Shown: positions 33,459 to 42,043, counted from the first letter of the stretch. The stretch: DNA of 42,291 bases from Thermoleophilia bacterium (GCA_016780995.1 JADHKZ010000002.1:1-42291), one strand, 5' to 3'. The notes: a model not told the origin generated them from the letters alone. Numbers and translations are program-made.

Positions 33459-33686
33459 ATGCCGTTCGGCATCGGCCCGCTGGAACTGATCATCGTACTG
33501 GCCATCATCCTGCTGGCCTTCGGAGCCAAGCGCCTGCCGGAGATCGGCAAGAGCCTGGGCACCGGCATGCGCGAGTTCAAGAAGGGCGTCACGGATGACA
33601 AGGCGGCCGAGGAGCAGGTGACGGCCAGCCAGTCGTCCGACCCCGCGCTCCCCACCAAGACCGACGAGACCACTCCCGCCGCCTAG
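33459..33686 (+). CDS. tatA: Twin-arginine translocase subunit TatA
   Basis: Pore-forming component of the Tat system, which exports folded proteins. The 75-residue protein has the membrane helix LELIIVLAIILLAFGAKRLP, the FGAKRLP hinge, an amphipathic helix (EIGKSLGTGMREFKKG) and an acidic/polar tail. No tatB or tatC is adjacent. It precedes the amidohydrolase gene by 7 nt. Confidence 0.93.
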   Translation: MPFGIGPLELIIVLAIILLAFGAKRLPEIGKSLGTGMREFKKGVTDDKAAEEQVTASQSSDPALPTKTDETTPAA

Positions 33687-33693
33687 CAGCGGG

Positions 33694-35022
33694 TTGCCCT
33701 CCGCCCTCATCCGGGCGGAGTGGGTGCTCCCCGTGGAGGGCCCCGTCGTGCAGGGCGGGGGGGTCCTGGTGCAGGACGGGGCCATCGTGGCCGTGGGACG
33801 CGAACGCGACCTGCCGCCATGCGACGGCGTGCCGGTCACCGACCTGGGCGGCGCCATCCTCATCCCCGGCCTGGTGGATGCCCATTGCCACCTGGAGTGG
33901 GGGCTCATGGGGGGGCTCGTGCCTGACGCCGGGTTCGGCGACTGGCTGGGGGCGTTCATCCACCGCACGGCGGGGGTCACACCGGCCGATCGCGAGCAGG
34001 CGGCCCGCTGGGCGGCGCTCACGGCGCTCCGGCGGGGCACCACCACGCTGGCCGACTCCGGCCCCAGCGGATTCGCGGCACCGGCAGCCGGCCAGGCCGG
34101 CCTGCGCGCCGTGGTGCACATGGAGATCTTCGGCCGCGACACCGGGCACGACGCCCGCGAGAAGGTGGCGCGCCACGGCGAGGCGCTGCTCGAGGCGCGC
34201 GAGCAGGCCGGCCCCCGGGTGCGCATGGGGGCGTCGCCGCACTCGCCCTACACCGTGGGGCCCGAGCTGTGGAGCGAGGTGCTTGCCGACCCCATCCTGG
34301 GCGCCGCGCCCCTTGCGGCCCACGTGGCCGAGAGCCCGGACGAGGTGCTGCTGCTCGACCAGCAGGTGGGCCCACTGGTGGAGGCCATCACCTCGGTGGG
34401 CCGTGACCCCGCGCGGTGGCCCGGAGGGGGCCCGGGCGTGGTGTCGCGGCTGGAGGCCGCCGGGGCGCTGGCCCCCGGGCTGGTGGCCGCGCACTGCGTG
34501 CAGGTGGACGAGGACGACGCCGCGCTGCTGGCGGCCCGCGACGTGCGGGTGGCGCACTGCCCGCACTCGAACGCGCGGCTGCAGTGCGGCGACGCGCCCG
34601 TGGAGGTGCTGCAGGCGCTGGGGGTGGCCGTGGGCCTTGGCACCGACAGCCCTGCCAGCGCCGGGGCCTACGACCTGCGTGACGAGGCCCGGTGGGCGGC
34701 CGAGGGCGTGGCGCGGCGCGGCGGCACGCCCCTGGCGGCCGACATGCTGGCGATGGCCACCATCGGATCGGCCACGGTCCTGGGCATGCAGGGCGAGGTG
34801 GGATCGCTGGTCCCGGGGAAGCGGGCCGACATGGTGGCCATCCGGCCGTTCGAGGGGGCGCCCGTGGAGGCCGACCCGTCGCTCGTGGCGCTGGACCCGC
34901 GCTCCCGCATCGCGGCCTCATGGGTGGACGGCGAGCTGGTGCTGGGGCCGGACGGGCCCGTGCTCCTGGACGCCGGTGCCATCGAGGCCGATGCCGCGGA
35001 GGCCCGGGCCCGGATCATGTAG
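33694..35022 (+). CDS. Amidohydrolase, candidate aminodeoxyfutalosine deaminase
   Basis: A 442-residue metal-dependent hydrolase of the TRZ/ATZ-SAH deaminase group. Metal and catalytic motifs are DAHCHLEW (HxH), AAHVAES.DE, AAHCVQVDEDD and LGTDSPAS, plus SPHSPYTV; the C-terminal GSLVPGKRADMVAI is the usual beta-sandwich edge. Some futalosine-pathway organisms use an amidohydrolase (MqnX) to deaminate aminodeoxyfutalosine. With mqnA and mqnC 3 kb away this is a good candidate, but guanine, SAH or other deaminase roles fit the sequence equally. The TTG start is 7 nt after tatA; its TAG stop forms part of the next -10 element. Confidence 0.8.
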   Translation: MPSALIRAEWVLPVEGPVVQGGGVLVQDGAIVAVGRERDLPPCDGVPVTDLGGAILIPGLVDAHCHLEWGLMGGLVPDAGFGDWLGAFIHRTAGVTPADREQAARWAALTALRRGTTTLADSGPSGFAAPAAGQAGLRAVVHMEIFGRDTGHDAREKVARHGEALLEAREQAGPRVRMGASPHSPYTVGPELWSEVLADPILGAAPLAAHVAESPDEVLLLDQQVGPLVEAITSVGRDPARWPGGGPGVVSRLEAAGALAPGLVAAHCVQVDEDDAALLAARDVRVAHCPHSNARLQCGDAPVEVLQALGVAVGLGTDSPASAGAYDLRDEARWAAEGVARRGGTPLAADMLAMATIGSATVLGMQGEVGSLVPGKRADMVAIRPFEGAPVEADPSLVALDPRSRIAASWVDGELVLGPDGPVLLDAGAIEADAAEARARIM

Positions 35023-35025
35023 CGT
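35020..35025 (+). promoter_or_regulatory. -10 element overlapping the amidohydrolase stop codon, for the TPR-like gene
   Basis: TAGCGT starts with the TAG stop of the amidohydrolase gene and ends 6 nt before GTG 35032. It is the third case of this stop-codon/-10 fusion in the window. Confidence 0.45.
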
Positions 35026-35031
35026 CGCCGC

Positions 35032-35676
35032 GTGCTGTTCGACGGCAGGCATCACAAGAAGGTCATCAAGGCGATCGCCATCGTCACCGTCATCGTCTTC
35101 GCGGGTTTCGGCTTGGTGGTGGGCGGAATGGCGGTGGGCGGGGGATGCGCGGCAGCCGACCCGCTGGTGCAGGCCGTGGACGACGCCCAGGAGCGCGTCA
35201 CCACCGCGCAGGCCAACCTCTCCTCCGCGCAGGCGGCGGCCAAGGCATCACCGAAGAGCGCCACCGCGAAGGCCGACCTGGCCCAGGCGCGCACCGACGT
35301 CGGGATCGCGCTGTCGTCGCTGGCCCAGGCACGCCTTGCCGTGTCGGGCACCGACCCTCAGGCCCTGGCCGATGCCCAGGCGGCCGCCAAGAGCGCGCCG
35401 GGCGACCAGGACGTGGTGCTGGGGCTGATCACGATCGCCACCTCGCAGAACAACCCGTCCTCCGCGCTGCCCGCGGTGGCCGCCTACACGCGCATCAACC
35501 CCCGAGACGCGCAGATGTACGCCTACTGGGGCCAGCTGGCCGAGCAGGCGGGGCAGCGCAACCAGGCCATCCTGGCCTACCAGCGGTTCCTGGACCTGGC
35601 CCCGCAGGACACCGTGGCCCCCGATATCCGACAGCGCCTGGCCGAGCTCACGAAGCAGGGCTCCTCGGCAGGCTGA
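35032..35676 (+). CDS. Membrane-anchored TPR-like protein
   Basis: A 214-residue protein with a basic start, a signal-anchor helix at about 12-35, an Ala/Gln-rich helical (probably coiled-coil) region at about 45-105, and two TPR-like repeats from about 120, including YAYWGQLAEQAGQRNQAILA and YQRFLDLAP. It is likely an extracytoplasmic scaffold. No specific partner is suggested by its neighbours. Confidence 0.75.
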   Translation: MLFDGRHHKKVIKAIAIVTVIVFAGFGLVVGGMAVGGGCAAADPLVQAVDDAQERVTTAQANLSSAQAAAKASPKSATAKADLAQARTDVGIALSSLAQARLAVSGTDPQALADAQAAAKSAPGDQDVVLGLITIATSQNNPSSALPAVAAYTRINPRDAQMYAYWGQLAEQAGQRNQAILAYQRFLDLAPQDTVAPDIRQRLAELTKQGSSAG

Positions 35677-35705
35677 ACCCCTTCCCCCCGCCGCCTGCCC
35701 GGTGC

Positions 35706-35711
35706 TAGCGT
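35706..35711 (+). promoter_or_regulatory. -10 element of tRNA-Lys
   Basis: TAGCGT ends 6 nt before the first base of the tRNA, so transcription would start at or next to the mature 5' end. The surrounding TAGCGTGCCCGC is identical to the dcd promoter sequence. Confidence 0.5.
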
Positions 35712-35717
35712 GCCCGC

Positions 35718-35790
35718 GGGCCGTTAGCTCAGCTGGTAGAGCAGGGGACTCTTAATCCCAAGGTCGCAGGTTCGATCCCTGCACGGCCCA
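35718..35790 (+). tRNA. tRNA-Lys (anticodon CUU)
   Basis: A 73-nt cloverleaf: acceptor GGGCCGT/ACGGCCC, D-stem GCTC/GAGC, anticodon loop CTCTTAA, T-stem GCAGG/CCTGC with TTCGATC, discriminator A. The anticodon CTT reads AAG. The 3' CCA is not encoded. The top anticodon-stem pair (27-43) is a G-A mismatch. Confidence 0.95.
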
Positions 35791-35906
35791 TCGATCACCC
35801 CCCGCGCGTTCCCGCCGACCCCGCCGGCGCTCCCGCCGCATGTATGTCCTGCTCCTAGCGGACAATCGGTAGTCACCGCTTTCACGCTCCGTGCGGGGGC
35901 ATGGGG

Positions 35907-35934
35907 TTGCGGCTCCCCCCCGAATGGATAGGCT
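35907..35934 (+). promoter_or_regulatory. Promoter of the RlpA-like gene
   Basis: TTGCGG (35907-35912), 16-nt spacer, TAGGCT (35929-35934). Transcription near 35941 would leave a ~24-nt leader containing GGGAGG (35955-35960) just before CTG 35965. The rest of the tRNA-to-gene gap (35791-35906) shows nothing else I can identify. Confidence 0.4.
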
Positions 35935-35964
35935 CTCCGATCCCGTCACCGCCCGGGAGGCCTC

Positions 35965-36456
35965 CTGCCCCGCCGCACCGCACTCACCGTGGCTCTCGTG
36001 GCCACGTGCATCACCGCAATCGCAGCCACCGCCATGGGCGCCATGCCCGGGACCCTGCCCGTGCGGTCGCCCGTGTCGGCGGCCCCCGCGAACACGCCCG
36101 CTGTGGCTCGACCCGGCACGCTGCCGCGGCGCATCACGCAGGCCAGCGCCTACAGCGCGTGGGACGAGGGCAACTTCTGCCCGGGGCATCCACAGACGCG
36201 GAAGATGGACCTGACCGTGGGCAGCGACCTGGTGCCGTGCGGCGCCCACATCCGCATCTGCCTTCCCAATGGCAGGCGGTGCGTGGTGGCGCAGCGCCGT
36301 GACTGGGGGCCCGGCCTCACGAAGAAGCGGCGGCTCGACCTGAACCTGGGAGTCGTCCGCGCGCTGGGGTACCGCTCGCTCTACCACTGGGGCGTGCGGA
36401 CCGTACGGTGGGAACCGGCCAGGGGACCGTCACGAAGGGCCGCATTCACCCCCTGA
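35965..36456 (+). CDS. Secreted RlpA-like double-psi beta-barrel protein
   Basis: About 163 residues with a signal peptide and a small C-terminal domain. QASAYSAWDEGNFCPGHP, GSDLVPCGAHIRICLPNG and QRRDWGP...RRLDLNLGVVRALGY follow the double-psi beta-barrel pattern of RlpA/expansin-like proteins, including the conserved aspartate (RDWGP) of RlpA lytic transglycosylases. Four cysteines in the domain could form disulfides. The start is unusual: CTG 35965, preceded by GGGAGG, yields a proper signal peptide beginning (M)PRRTALTVALVAT; the next option, GTG 35989, would lose the positive charges. Probably acts on the cell wall. Confidence 0.65.
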   Translation: MPRRTALTVALVATCITAIAATAMGAMPGTLPVRSPVSAAPANTPAVARPGTLPRRITQASAYSAWDEGNFCPGHPQTRKMDLTVGSDLVPCGAHIRICLPNGRRCVVAQRRDWGPGLTKKRRLDLNLGVVRALGYRSLYHWGVRTVRWEPARGPSRRAAFTP

Positions 36457-36496
36457 ACCGGGCGGGGTGGGGCGGCGTCGGCCAGACTGCCTCCCC

Positions 36497-37420
36497 GTGA
36501 ACGTCCCTCTCTGGGCATGGATTGCGCTGGTTGCCGGCACGGTCATCGTGATCGCGGTCGACCTGCTGTTCATCTCCAAGGCCAACCGCGAGATGGGCCT
36601 TCGCACGGCCCTCATCTGGACCGGCATCTGGATAAGCCTGGGGCTCGTGTTCGCCGTGGTGGTGGGCGTGGCGTTCGACAGCCGGTATGCCACCGAGTAC
36701 CTGTCGGGGTTCCTGCTGGAGTACTCGCTGTCGATGGACAACGTGTTCGTGTTCATCGTGCTGTTCGCGTTCTTCGCCGTGCCCCCCGCCGCCAAGTTGC
36801 GGGTGCTCACCATCGGCATCCTCATCGCGCTGGGCCTGCGCCTGATCGCCATCCTCGTGGGCGGCGTGGTCATCGCAAAGGCCGAGTGGGTGCTGTACCT
36901 GTTCGGGGCCTTCCTGCTGTACACCGCGTGGAAGCTGATCCGCCACGTGGATGAGCCCGCCGACCCCGAGAAGTCGGCAATCCTCAAGCTCATCAAGCGG
37001 CGCCTGCCGATGACCGGTACCTATGACGGCCAGAAGTTCCGCGTGAAGGTGGACGGCAAGTGGATGTACACCACCCTCACCGTGGTGCTGGTGATGCTGG
37101 CCGGTACCGACATCGTGTTCGCGCTCGACTCCATCCCGGCGGCCTTCGGGGTCACGCGCGAGCCGTTCCTGGTGTTCGCGGTGAACGCCTTCGCCCTCAT
37201 GGGCCTGCGATCGCTGTTCTTCGTGCTGGAGGGCCTGGTGGACCGCTTCCCGTACCTGTCGTACGGGCTGGCCATCGTGCTGGCGTTCGTGGGCGCCAAG
37301 ATGCTGGTGAAGGACTTCTGGCACTCGCCCATCTGGCTGTCGCTCACGGTCATCGTGGTGGTGCTGGGCACCAGCATCATCTACAGCTGGATCAAGACCA
37401 AGCCGCCGCGGATGGCCTGA
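36497..37420 (+). CDS. TerC/Alx-family membrane protein
   Basis: A 307-residue integral membrane protein of the TerC family, now linked to manganese export and metalation of exported proteins. It has about nine helices and the family motifs EYSLSMDNVFVF, GTDIVFALDSIPAAFG and FALMGLRSLFF, with the acidic membrane residues of the likely ion site. GTG 36497 is 40 nt after the RlpA-like gene. The crtY gene starts 31 nt downstream with its own ribosome binding site. Confidence 0.9.
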   Translation: MNVPLWAWIALVAGTVIVIAVDLLFISKANREMGLRTALIWTGIWISLGLVFAVVVGVAFDSRYATEYLSGFLLEYSLSMDNVFVFIVLFAFFAVPPAAKLRVLTIGILIALGLRLIAILVGGVVIAKAEWVLYLFGAFLLYTAWKLIRHVDEPADPEKSAILKLIKRRLPMTGTYDGQKFRVKVDGKWMYTTLTVVLVMLAGTDIVFALDSIPAAFGVTREPFLVFAVNAFALMGLRSLFFVLEGLVDRFPYLSYGLAIVLAFVGAKMLVKDFWHSPIWLSLTVIVVVLGTSIIYSWIKTKPPRMA

Positions 37421-37451
37421 CACAAGCCCCACGCCCCCGGAGGCCTGCACC

Positions 37452-38648
37452 GTGACCACACCGCAGCATCGCGCGGCACTCGGCGGTACGGGGTGCGTGA
37501 TCCTCGGGGCAGGACTCGCGGGCCTCTCCCTTGCCGATGCGCTGCTCACGCGCGGAGTCACGTCCCCGATCACCCTGATCGACGTCCGGGAGGAGTTCCC
37601 GGACGATCGCACGTGGTGCTTCTGGGATGTCCACCCGCATCCCTACCGCCACCTCGTGAGCCACCGGTGGGCGTGCTGGTCGTTCAGCGGCCACGGGGCC
37701 ACCCACCGCCAGCGGTCGGCGTCGGCACCCTATTGCCACCTGCCGGCACGCCGCTTCTATGAGGACGTGCTGAGCAGGCTGAGCGCCGCCCCGAACTGCA
37801 CGCTGGTCCTGGGCACGACGGTGCAGGACGTGAGAGGCCAACCCGGAACCGTGCGGGTGCGCACGTCCGCGGGCGAGGTGACCGCTGCCCACTGCTTCGA
37901 CGCCCTTGCGACCGCCGGCCCCACGTGGGCGCGCCTGGGGCCGGCGACCGGGGAGCAGCAGCTCAGCCAGAGGTTCCTTGGGTGGTTCGTCCGGGCGCCA
38001 AGGCCCGTTTTCGACCCCTCGTGCATGACCCTCATGGACTTCGACGTCACCCCCAACGGCGAGCTGCGATTCATGTATGTGCTCCCCTTCAGCACCACAT
38101 CAGCGCTCGTCGAGGACACCTCGATCGGCTTCCACGGCGTTCCCGCCGATGCCAGCCGGGATGAGATCCGGCGCTACCTGGGGGCACGCTTCGGACTGCA
38201 CGAGGTGGAGGTGCTGCGCGAGGAGGAATCGGTCCTGCCCATGGTGTCGGCGCGCCCGCCACGCGGAGATGCCGCGGCACCCGTGATCGCAGTGGGCAAT
38301 GCTGCGGGCGCCGTGCGCCCGTCGAGTGGCTATGCCTTCATCCGCACGCAGCGCCACGTCGCGCGCCTGGCGGACGCGTTCGCGCGCGGGCGACCCGGGC
38401 CCGTGCCGGTGGAGCGCCCCCGCGAGGCGCGCCTTGACGCGGTGTTCCTCGAGGCCCTCCGCGACGACCCGCCCGGGTTCGCGAACCATCTCCTCTCGCT
38501 CGGTCGGCGCATGCCGGGTGACCGCTTCGCCCGCTTCATGATGGACGCGGCGTCGCCTGCCGACGTGCTGGCGATGGTCGCCGCGCTGCCCAAGGGGCCG
38601 TTCGCGCGAGCGGCCGCACGGTCCATCGCCACCGGACGCATGCCGTGA
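37452..38648 (+). CDS. crtY: Lycopene beta-cyclase, CrtY type
   Basis: Flavoprotein that cyclises lycopene to beta-carotene. The 398-residue protein has an N-terminal dinucleotide motif VILGAGLAGLSLA, DDRTWCFWD, FLGWFVRAP, MLTLMDF-like LMDFDVTP, YVLPFSTTSALVEDTS and VRPSSGYAFIRT, matching CrtY rather than the heterodimeric CrtYcYd or CruA. GTG 37452 has GGAGG 8 nt upstream. It overlaps blh by 4 bp, so cyclase and cleavage enzyme are coupled. Confidence 0.9.
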   Translation: MTTPQHRAALGGTGCVILGAGLAGLSLADALLTRGVTSPITLIDVREEFPDDRTWCFWDVHPHPYRHLVSHRWACWSFSGHGATHRQRSASAPYCHLPARRFYEDVLSRLSAAPNCTLVLGTTVQDVRGQPGTVRVRTSAGEVTAAHCFDALATAGPTWARLGPATGEQQLSQRFLGWFVRAPRPVFDPSCMTLMDFDVTPNGELRFMYVLPFSTTSALVEDTSIGFHGVPADASRDEIRRYLGARFGLHEVEVLREEESVLPMVSARPPRGDAAAPVIAVGNAAGAVRPSSGYAFIRTQRHVARLADAFARGRPGPVPVERPREARLDAVFLEALRDDPPGFANHLLSLGRRMPGDRFARFMMDAASPADVLAMVAALPKGPFARAAARSIATGRMP

Positions 38649-39685
38649 CCTCGTTGCACCGCAGGTGGGCCGTTCCCACGTACGGGGCGCTGGTGGCCAC
38701 GGCCGCGCTCGCCGTGGCCGCGCCCGGGCTGGCCGAGCAGCTCCAGTGGGTGCCCCTGCTGCTCTCGCTCCTGCTCTTCGGGATGGCGCACGGCGCCGTG
38801 GACCATCGCGTGCCCGGCCGACTGCTGCGCCGCGCGCTCACGCGTCGCGAGTACGGCGCGCTCATCACGGCCTACGCCCTGGCGAGCATCACCCTCATGG
38901 CGCTCTGGTGGGTGGCACCCGTGCTCGCGCTCGTGCTGTTCCTGGTGGTCGCCATGCTCCACTGGGGTGACGGCGACCTCTGGTTCTGCGAGCGGGTGAA
39001 CGGTCGATCCGCACCTCGCTCCGGAGCCTCGCTCGTGGCGTTCGTGCTGGCACGTGGCCTGCTGCCCATCGGGCTGCCGATACTGGCGCACCCCGACACC
39101 GTGCTCCCCGTATTCGATGACATCGTCGGGTTGTTCGGCTACGAAGCGCCCCTCGTCCTGAGCACGCCGCAACGCGTGGCCGGGCTGTGCGTGGTTGGCG
39201 CCGTGGTGGTGGCCGCCGCCATCTTCAGCATTCGCGACAACCGGGGGCTCGCGGTACGCGCCACCACCATCGACATCGGCGAGATGGCACTGCTCACGGC
39301 GTTCTTCCTCGTGACCCAGCCGGTGTTCGCCGTCGGGGTCTACTTCCTGGCGTGGCACTCACCGCGTCACATCCTGCGCCTGATGATGTCCGACCCGCGC
39401 CAGCGGGCGCTGGTGGACTCGGGCCGGGGAGGTGCCGCGCTCATCACCTTCCACCGGGAGGCGCTGCTGTTCACGGTGATACCCCTGCTCGGCATCGCCG
39501 CGATCGCGGTGATGCTGGCCGTGACGGGTGCGTCGGAGATCGCGGCGATAAGCCTTGCGGCGATCGCCGCCCTCACGTATCCGCACGCCGTCACGGTGGC
39601 CTGGATGGACCGCCGTCAGGGGGTGTGGCGCGCGCCGCAATCCGACCCGCCGGACCGGGTCACGACCACAGGGCAGGGCGGGTGA
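38645..39685 (+). CDS. blh: Beta-carotene 15,15'-dioxygenase, Brp/Blh family
   Basis: Cleaves beta-carotene to two retinal molecules for rhodopsin. The 346-residue integral membrane protein carries the iron-ligand histidine motifs MAHGAVDH, LHWGDGD, AWHSPRHILRL and TYPHAVTVAWMDRRQGVW. GTG 38645 overlaps crtY by 4 bp. Its 3' end overlaps crtB on the other strand by 26 bp. Its presence beside a rhodopsin makes retinal production essentially certain. Confidence 0.92.
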   Translation: MTSLHRRWAVPTYGALVATAALAVAAPGLAEQLQWVPLLLSLLLFGMAHGAVDHRVPGRLLRRALTRREYGALITAYALASITLMALWWVAPVLALVLFLVVAMLHWGDGDLWFCERVNGRSAPRSGASLVAFVLARGLLPIGLPILAHPDTVLPVFDDIVGLFGYEAPLVLSTPQRVAGLCVVGAVVVAAAIFSIRDNRGLAVRATTIDIGEMALLTAFFLVTQPVFAVGVYFLAWHSPRHILRLMMSDPRQRALVDSGRGGAALITFHREALLFTVIPLLGIAAIAVMLAVTGASEIAAISLAAIAALTYPHAVTVAWMDRRQGVWRAPQSDPPDRVTTTGQGG

Positions 39686-40502
39686 GCGCGAGCGCCACGA
39701 GCCGGGCCTTGCGCGATCGCGACACCACCGCGCGGCGTCGCGTGGCCCCGTAGCCCTCGCGTTCGATCTCCCGCAGGATCTCCCGGTACATCACGGCCGC
39801 CGCTGCGATGGCACGGCCCCCGTTGCGCAGCATCGGCACTCCGGCGAGCCCGTCGTCGTACATGGCGTCGGCCCGGGCGATCTGCTCGCGGTAGAGGGCC
39901 GTGCGGTCCCGGTGCGTGGCGAGGTCGGCCACGCCGAAGCGCTCGAGTGTCTCGCGGGGCAGGTACACCCGCCCGTTGGCCAGGTCCTCATCGACATCCC
40001 GCAGGATGTTGGTGCGCTGCATTGCGCAGCCGAGGGCATCTGCAGCATCCCACGCCGCGTCGTCGCGCACCCCGAGGATCGACGCCATCATCTGGCCGAC
40101 GGAACCGGCCACGCGCGAGCAGTAGAGGTCGAGGTCGTCCTCGGTGCGGATGTCGGGGCCGGCGAGGTCGTCGCGCATGCCCTGGGCGAAGGCGGCGAGC
40201 GCCGATGGCGGCAGGGGATGGCGGTGCGAGAGGTCCTCAAGGATGGCGGTCTCGCGGCTGGTGACCTCGCCATCCCCGATCCACGCCTCGAGCGCATCGA
40301 CAGCGTCGAGGGCCCCGGGGTCATCCTCGTCCACGAGGTCGTCGAGGGTGCGGAGCACCAGATAGAGCAGCACCACGTCGTCCCGCACATCGGAGGGAAG
40401 GAGGCGCGTAGCCACGGAGAACGTCCGCGCCACGTTCTGCATCACCTTCTCGGCCTCGTGCAGGTACCCGGCGTCGAGCGGCGGAGGCGAGAGGGTGGTC
40501 AT
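39660..40502 (-). CDS. crtB: Phytoene synthase
   Basis: Condenses two geranylgeranyl diphosphates to phytoene. The 280-residue protein has ARTFSVATRLLP, the first aspartate motif RTLDDLVDED, YCSRVAGSVGQMM and the second motif QRTNILRDVDEDLANGRVYLP. It overlaps crtI by 4 bp (crtI upstream), so the two are translated together. No crtE is in the window; the polyprenyl synthase at 27625-28596 or a gene beyond the edge might supply the substrate. Confidence 0.95.
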   Translation of the reverse strand: MTTLSPPPLDAGYLHEAEKVMQNVARTFSVATRLLPSDVRDDVVLLYLVLRTLDDLVDEDDPGALDAVDALEAWIGDGEVTSRETAILEDLSHRHPLPPSALAAFAQGMRDDLAGPDIRTEDDLDLYCSRVAGSVGQMMASILGVRDDAAWDAADALGCAMQRTNILRDVDEDLANGRVYLPRETLERFGVADLATHRDRTALYREQIARADAMYDDGLAGVPMLRNGGRAIAAAAVMYREILREIEREGYGATRRRAVVSRSRKARLVALALTRPALWS

Positions 40503-42043
40503 GCCAGCACCCCGATGTCGCGCGCCACGAGCCCGGCAGCCACCTCAGCGCCCAGCAGGACGCCGGGCACGCCTGCCCCCGGATGGGCGCCCGCCCCCAC
40601 GTGGTAGAGGCCGCGCACGGTGCGGTCACGATTGGGCTGGCGGAAGTACGCCGACCGGGTGAGCAGCGGCTCCGTCGAGAACGCCGTTCCCTCGTCGGCG
40701 TCATAGCGCGACTGGAAGTCGAGCGGCGTCATCCGGTGCTCTACCGTGATGGACGAGCGCAGCCCGCCGAGACCGGCGTCTTCCTCCAGGTAGCGCAGCA
40801 CCTTGTCGCGCCAGGCATCGCCGATGGAGTCCCAGTCGTCCCCCGACGCCAGGTTGGGAACCGGCAGCAGCACGGCGAGGGAGTCGCATCCGGGGGGCGC
40901 CATCGATGCGTCAGTGCGCGCGGGCACGTGCAGGTAGAGCGAGAGGTCCTGCGGAAGCACGCGCCGATGCGTGACGTCGTCGAGGAACCTCCTGTACCCA
41001 TCGCCGACGACGAGCGTGTGGTGGAGGAGCTCGGGCCATTGCCGGTCGGTGCCCAGGTAAAGCAGGAAGCAGGACATGCCGTTGCGCGGGCCGCGGAACC
41101 TCCACGGGATGCTGTCGGGCGCGCCCCGCAACAGGCGCGCGCGGGTGCGCACCGGGTCGGCGTCAGAGATGACGATGTCAGCGGGGATCACCTCGCCGTC
41201 GGCCAGGCGCACCCCCACGGCGCGCCCGTTGCGGGCAAGGATCTCGTCCACATCGGCGTTGCACCGCACCCGGCCGCCGGCATCCTCGATGGCGCGCACC
41301 ATGGCCTGCACGATCGAGTACATCCCCCCCATCGCGTACCAGACGCCATCGGCGACCTGCAGGTACGCGAGCGCCGCATACACGGCCGGCACCCGGAACG
41401 GATCGCCACCGATGTACAGCGAGTGGAAGCTCATGGCCTGGAAGACGTGCTCTTCGCTGAAGAACTTCCGGCAGAAGCCCGACAGGTTGCGCGCGGCGTC
41501 GAGGCGCAGCATCGTCGGGAGGAGCCGCGCGAATGGAGCCGGGCCCTCGAAGGCCCGGCGTCCGGCGGCCAGGACGGCCTCCTCGTGGATGAGCCGTGAG
41601 GCCTCGAGGAAGTCCGGGTAGCGCGCGGCATCGCTGCCCGAGAGCGGACGGATCTCGTCCTGCATCTCACGAACGCCCCGGCGAAAGTCGATGCGGGTGC
41701 CGTCGTGCGGCCAATCGATGCGGTACAGCGGGTCGAGCTCGACCAGGTCGACCTCGTCGTGGAAGTCACGTCCCAGGAGCGCGAAGAGCTCCTCGAACAC
41801 CCAGGGCATCGTCACGAGGCTCGGTCCCATGTCCCAGGTGAAGCCCTGGTCCTGCAGCCTGCAGGCCCTGCCACCGGGCGTGGGCCCGCGGTCCACGACC
41901 GTCACGTCGAGGCCCGCGGCTGCAAGGCGCATCGCCACGCCCAGGCCCCCGAAGCCCGCGCCCACCACGACGGCCCGGCGACGCGCGGGACCACGCCGTG
42001 CGGGTGCATGCGCGGCAGAACCCATATGCGGTGAAGTCGTCAC
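40499..42043 (-). CDS. crtI: Phytoene desaturase
   Basis: FAD-dependent desaturase converting phytoene to lycopene. The 514-residue protein has the N-terminal VVVGAGFGGLGVAMRLA Rossmann motif, GGRACRLQDQGF, and the C-terminal GLYHVGAGAHPGAGVPGVLL signature. The frame is open further upstream; GTG 42043 is chosen because it leaves a short lead to the Rossmann motif and a GGGGA precedes it. ATG 42025 is an alternative. It sits between rhodopsin and crtB on the same strand. Confidence 0.93.
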   Translation of the reverse strand: MTTSPHMGSAAHAPARRGPARRRAVVVGAGFGGLGVAMRLAAAGLDVTVVDRGPTPGGRACRLQDQGFTWDMGPSLVTMPWVFEELFALLGRDFHDEVDLVELDPLYRIDWPHDGTRIDFRRGVREMQDEIRPLSGSDAARYPDFLEASRLIHEEAVLAAGRRAFEGPAPFARLLPTMLRLDAARNLSGFCRKFFSEEHVFQAMSFHSLYIGGDPFRVPAVYAALAYLQVADGVWYAMGGMYSIVQAMVRAIEDAGGRVRCNADVDEILARNGRAVGVRLADGEVIPADIVISDADPVRTRARLLRGAPDSIPWRFRGPRNGMSCFLLYLGTDRQWPELLHHTLVVGDGYRRFLDDVTHRRVLPQDLSLYLHVPARTDASMAPPGCDSLAVLLPVPNLASGDDWDSIGDAWRDKVLRYLEEDAGLGGLRSSITVEHRMTPLDFQSRYDADEGTAFSTEPLLTRSAYFRQPNRDRTVRGLYHVGAGAHPGAGVPGVLLGAEVAAGLVARDIGVLA

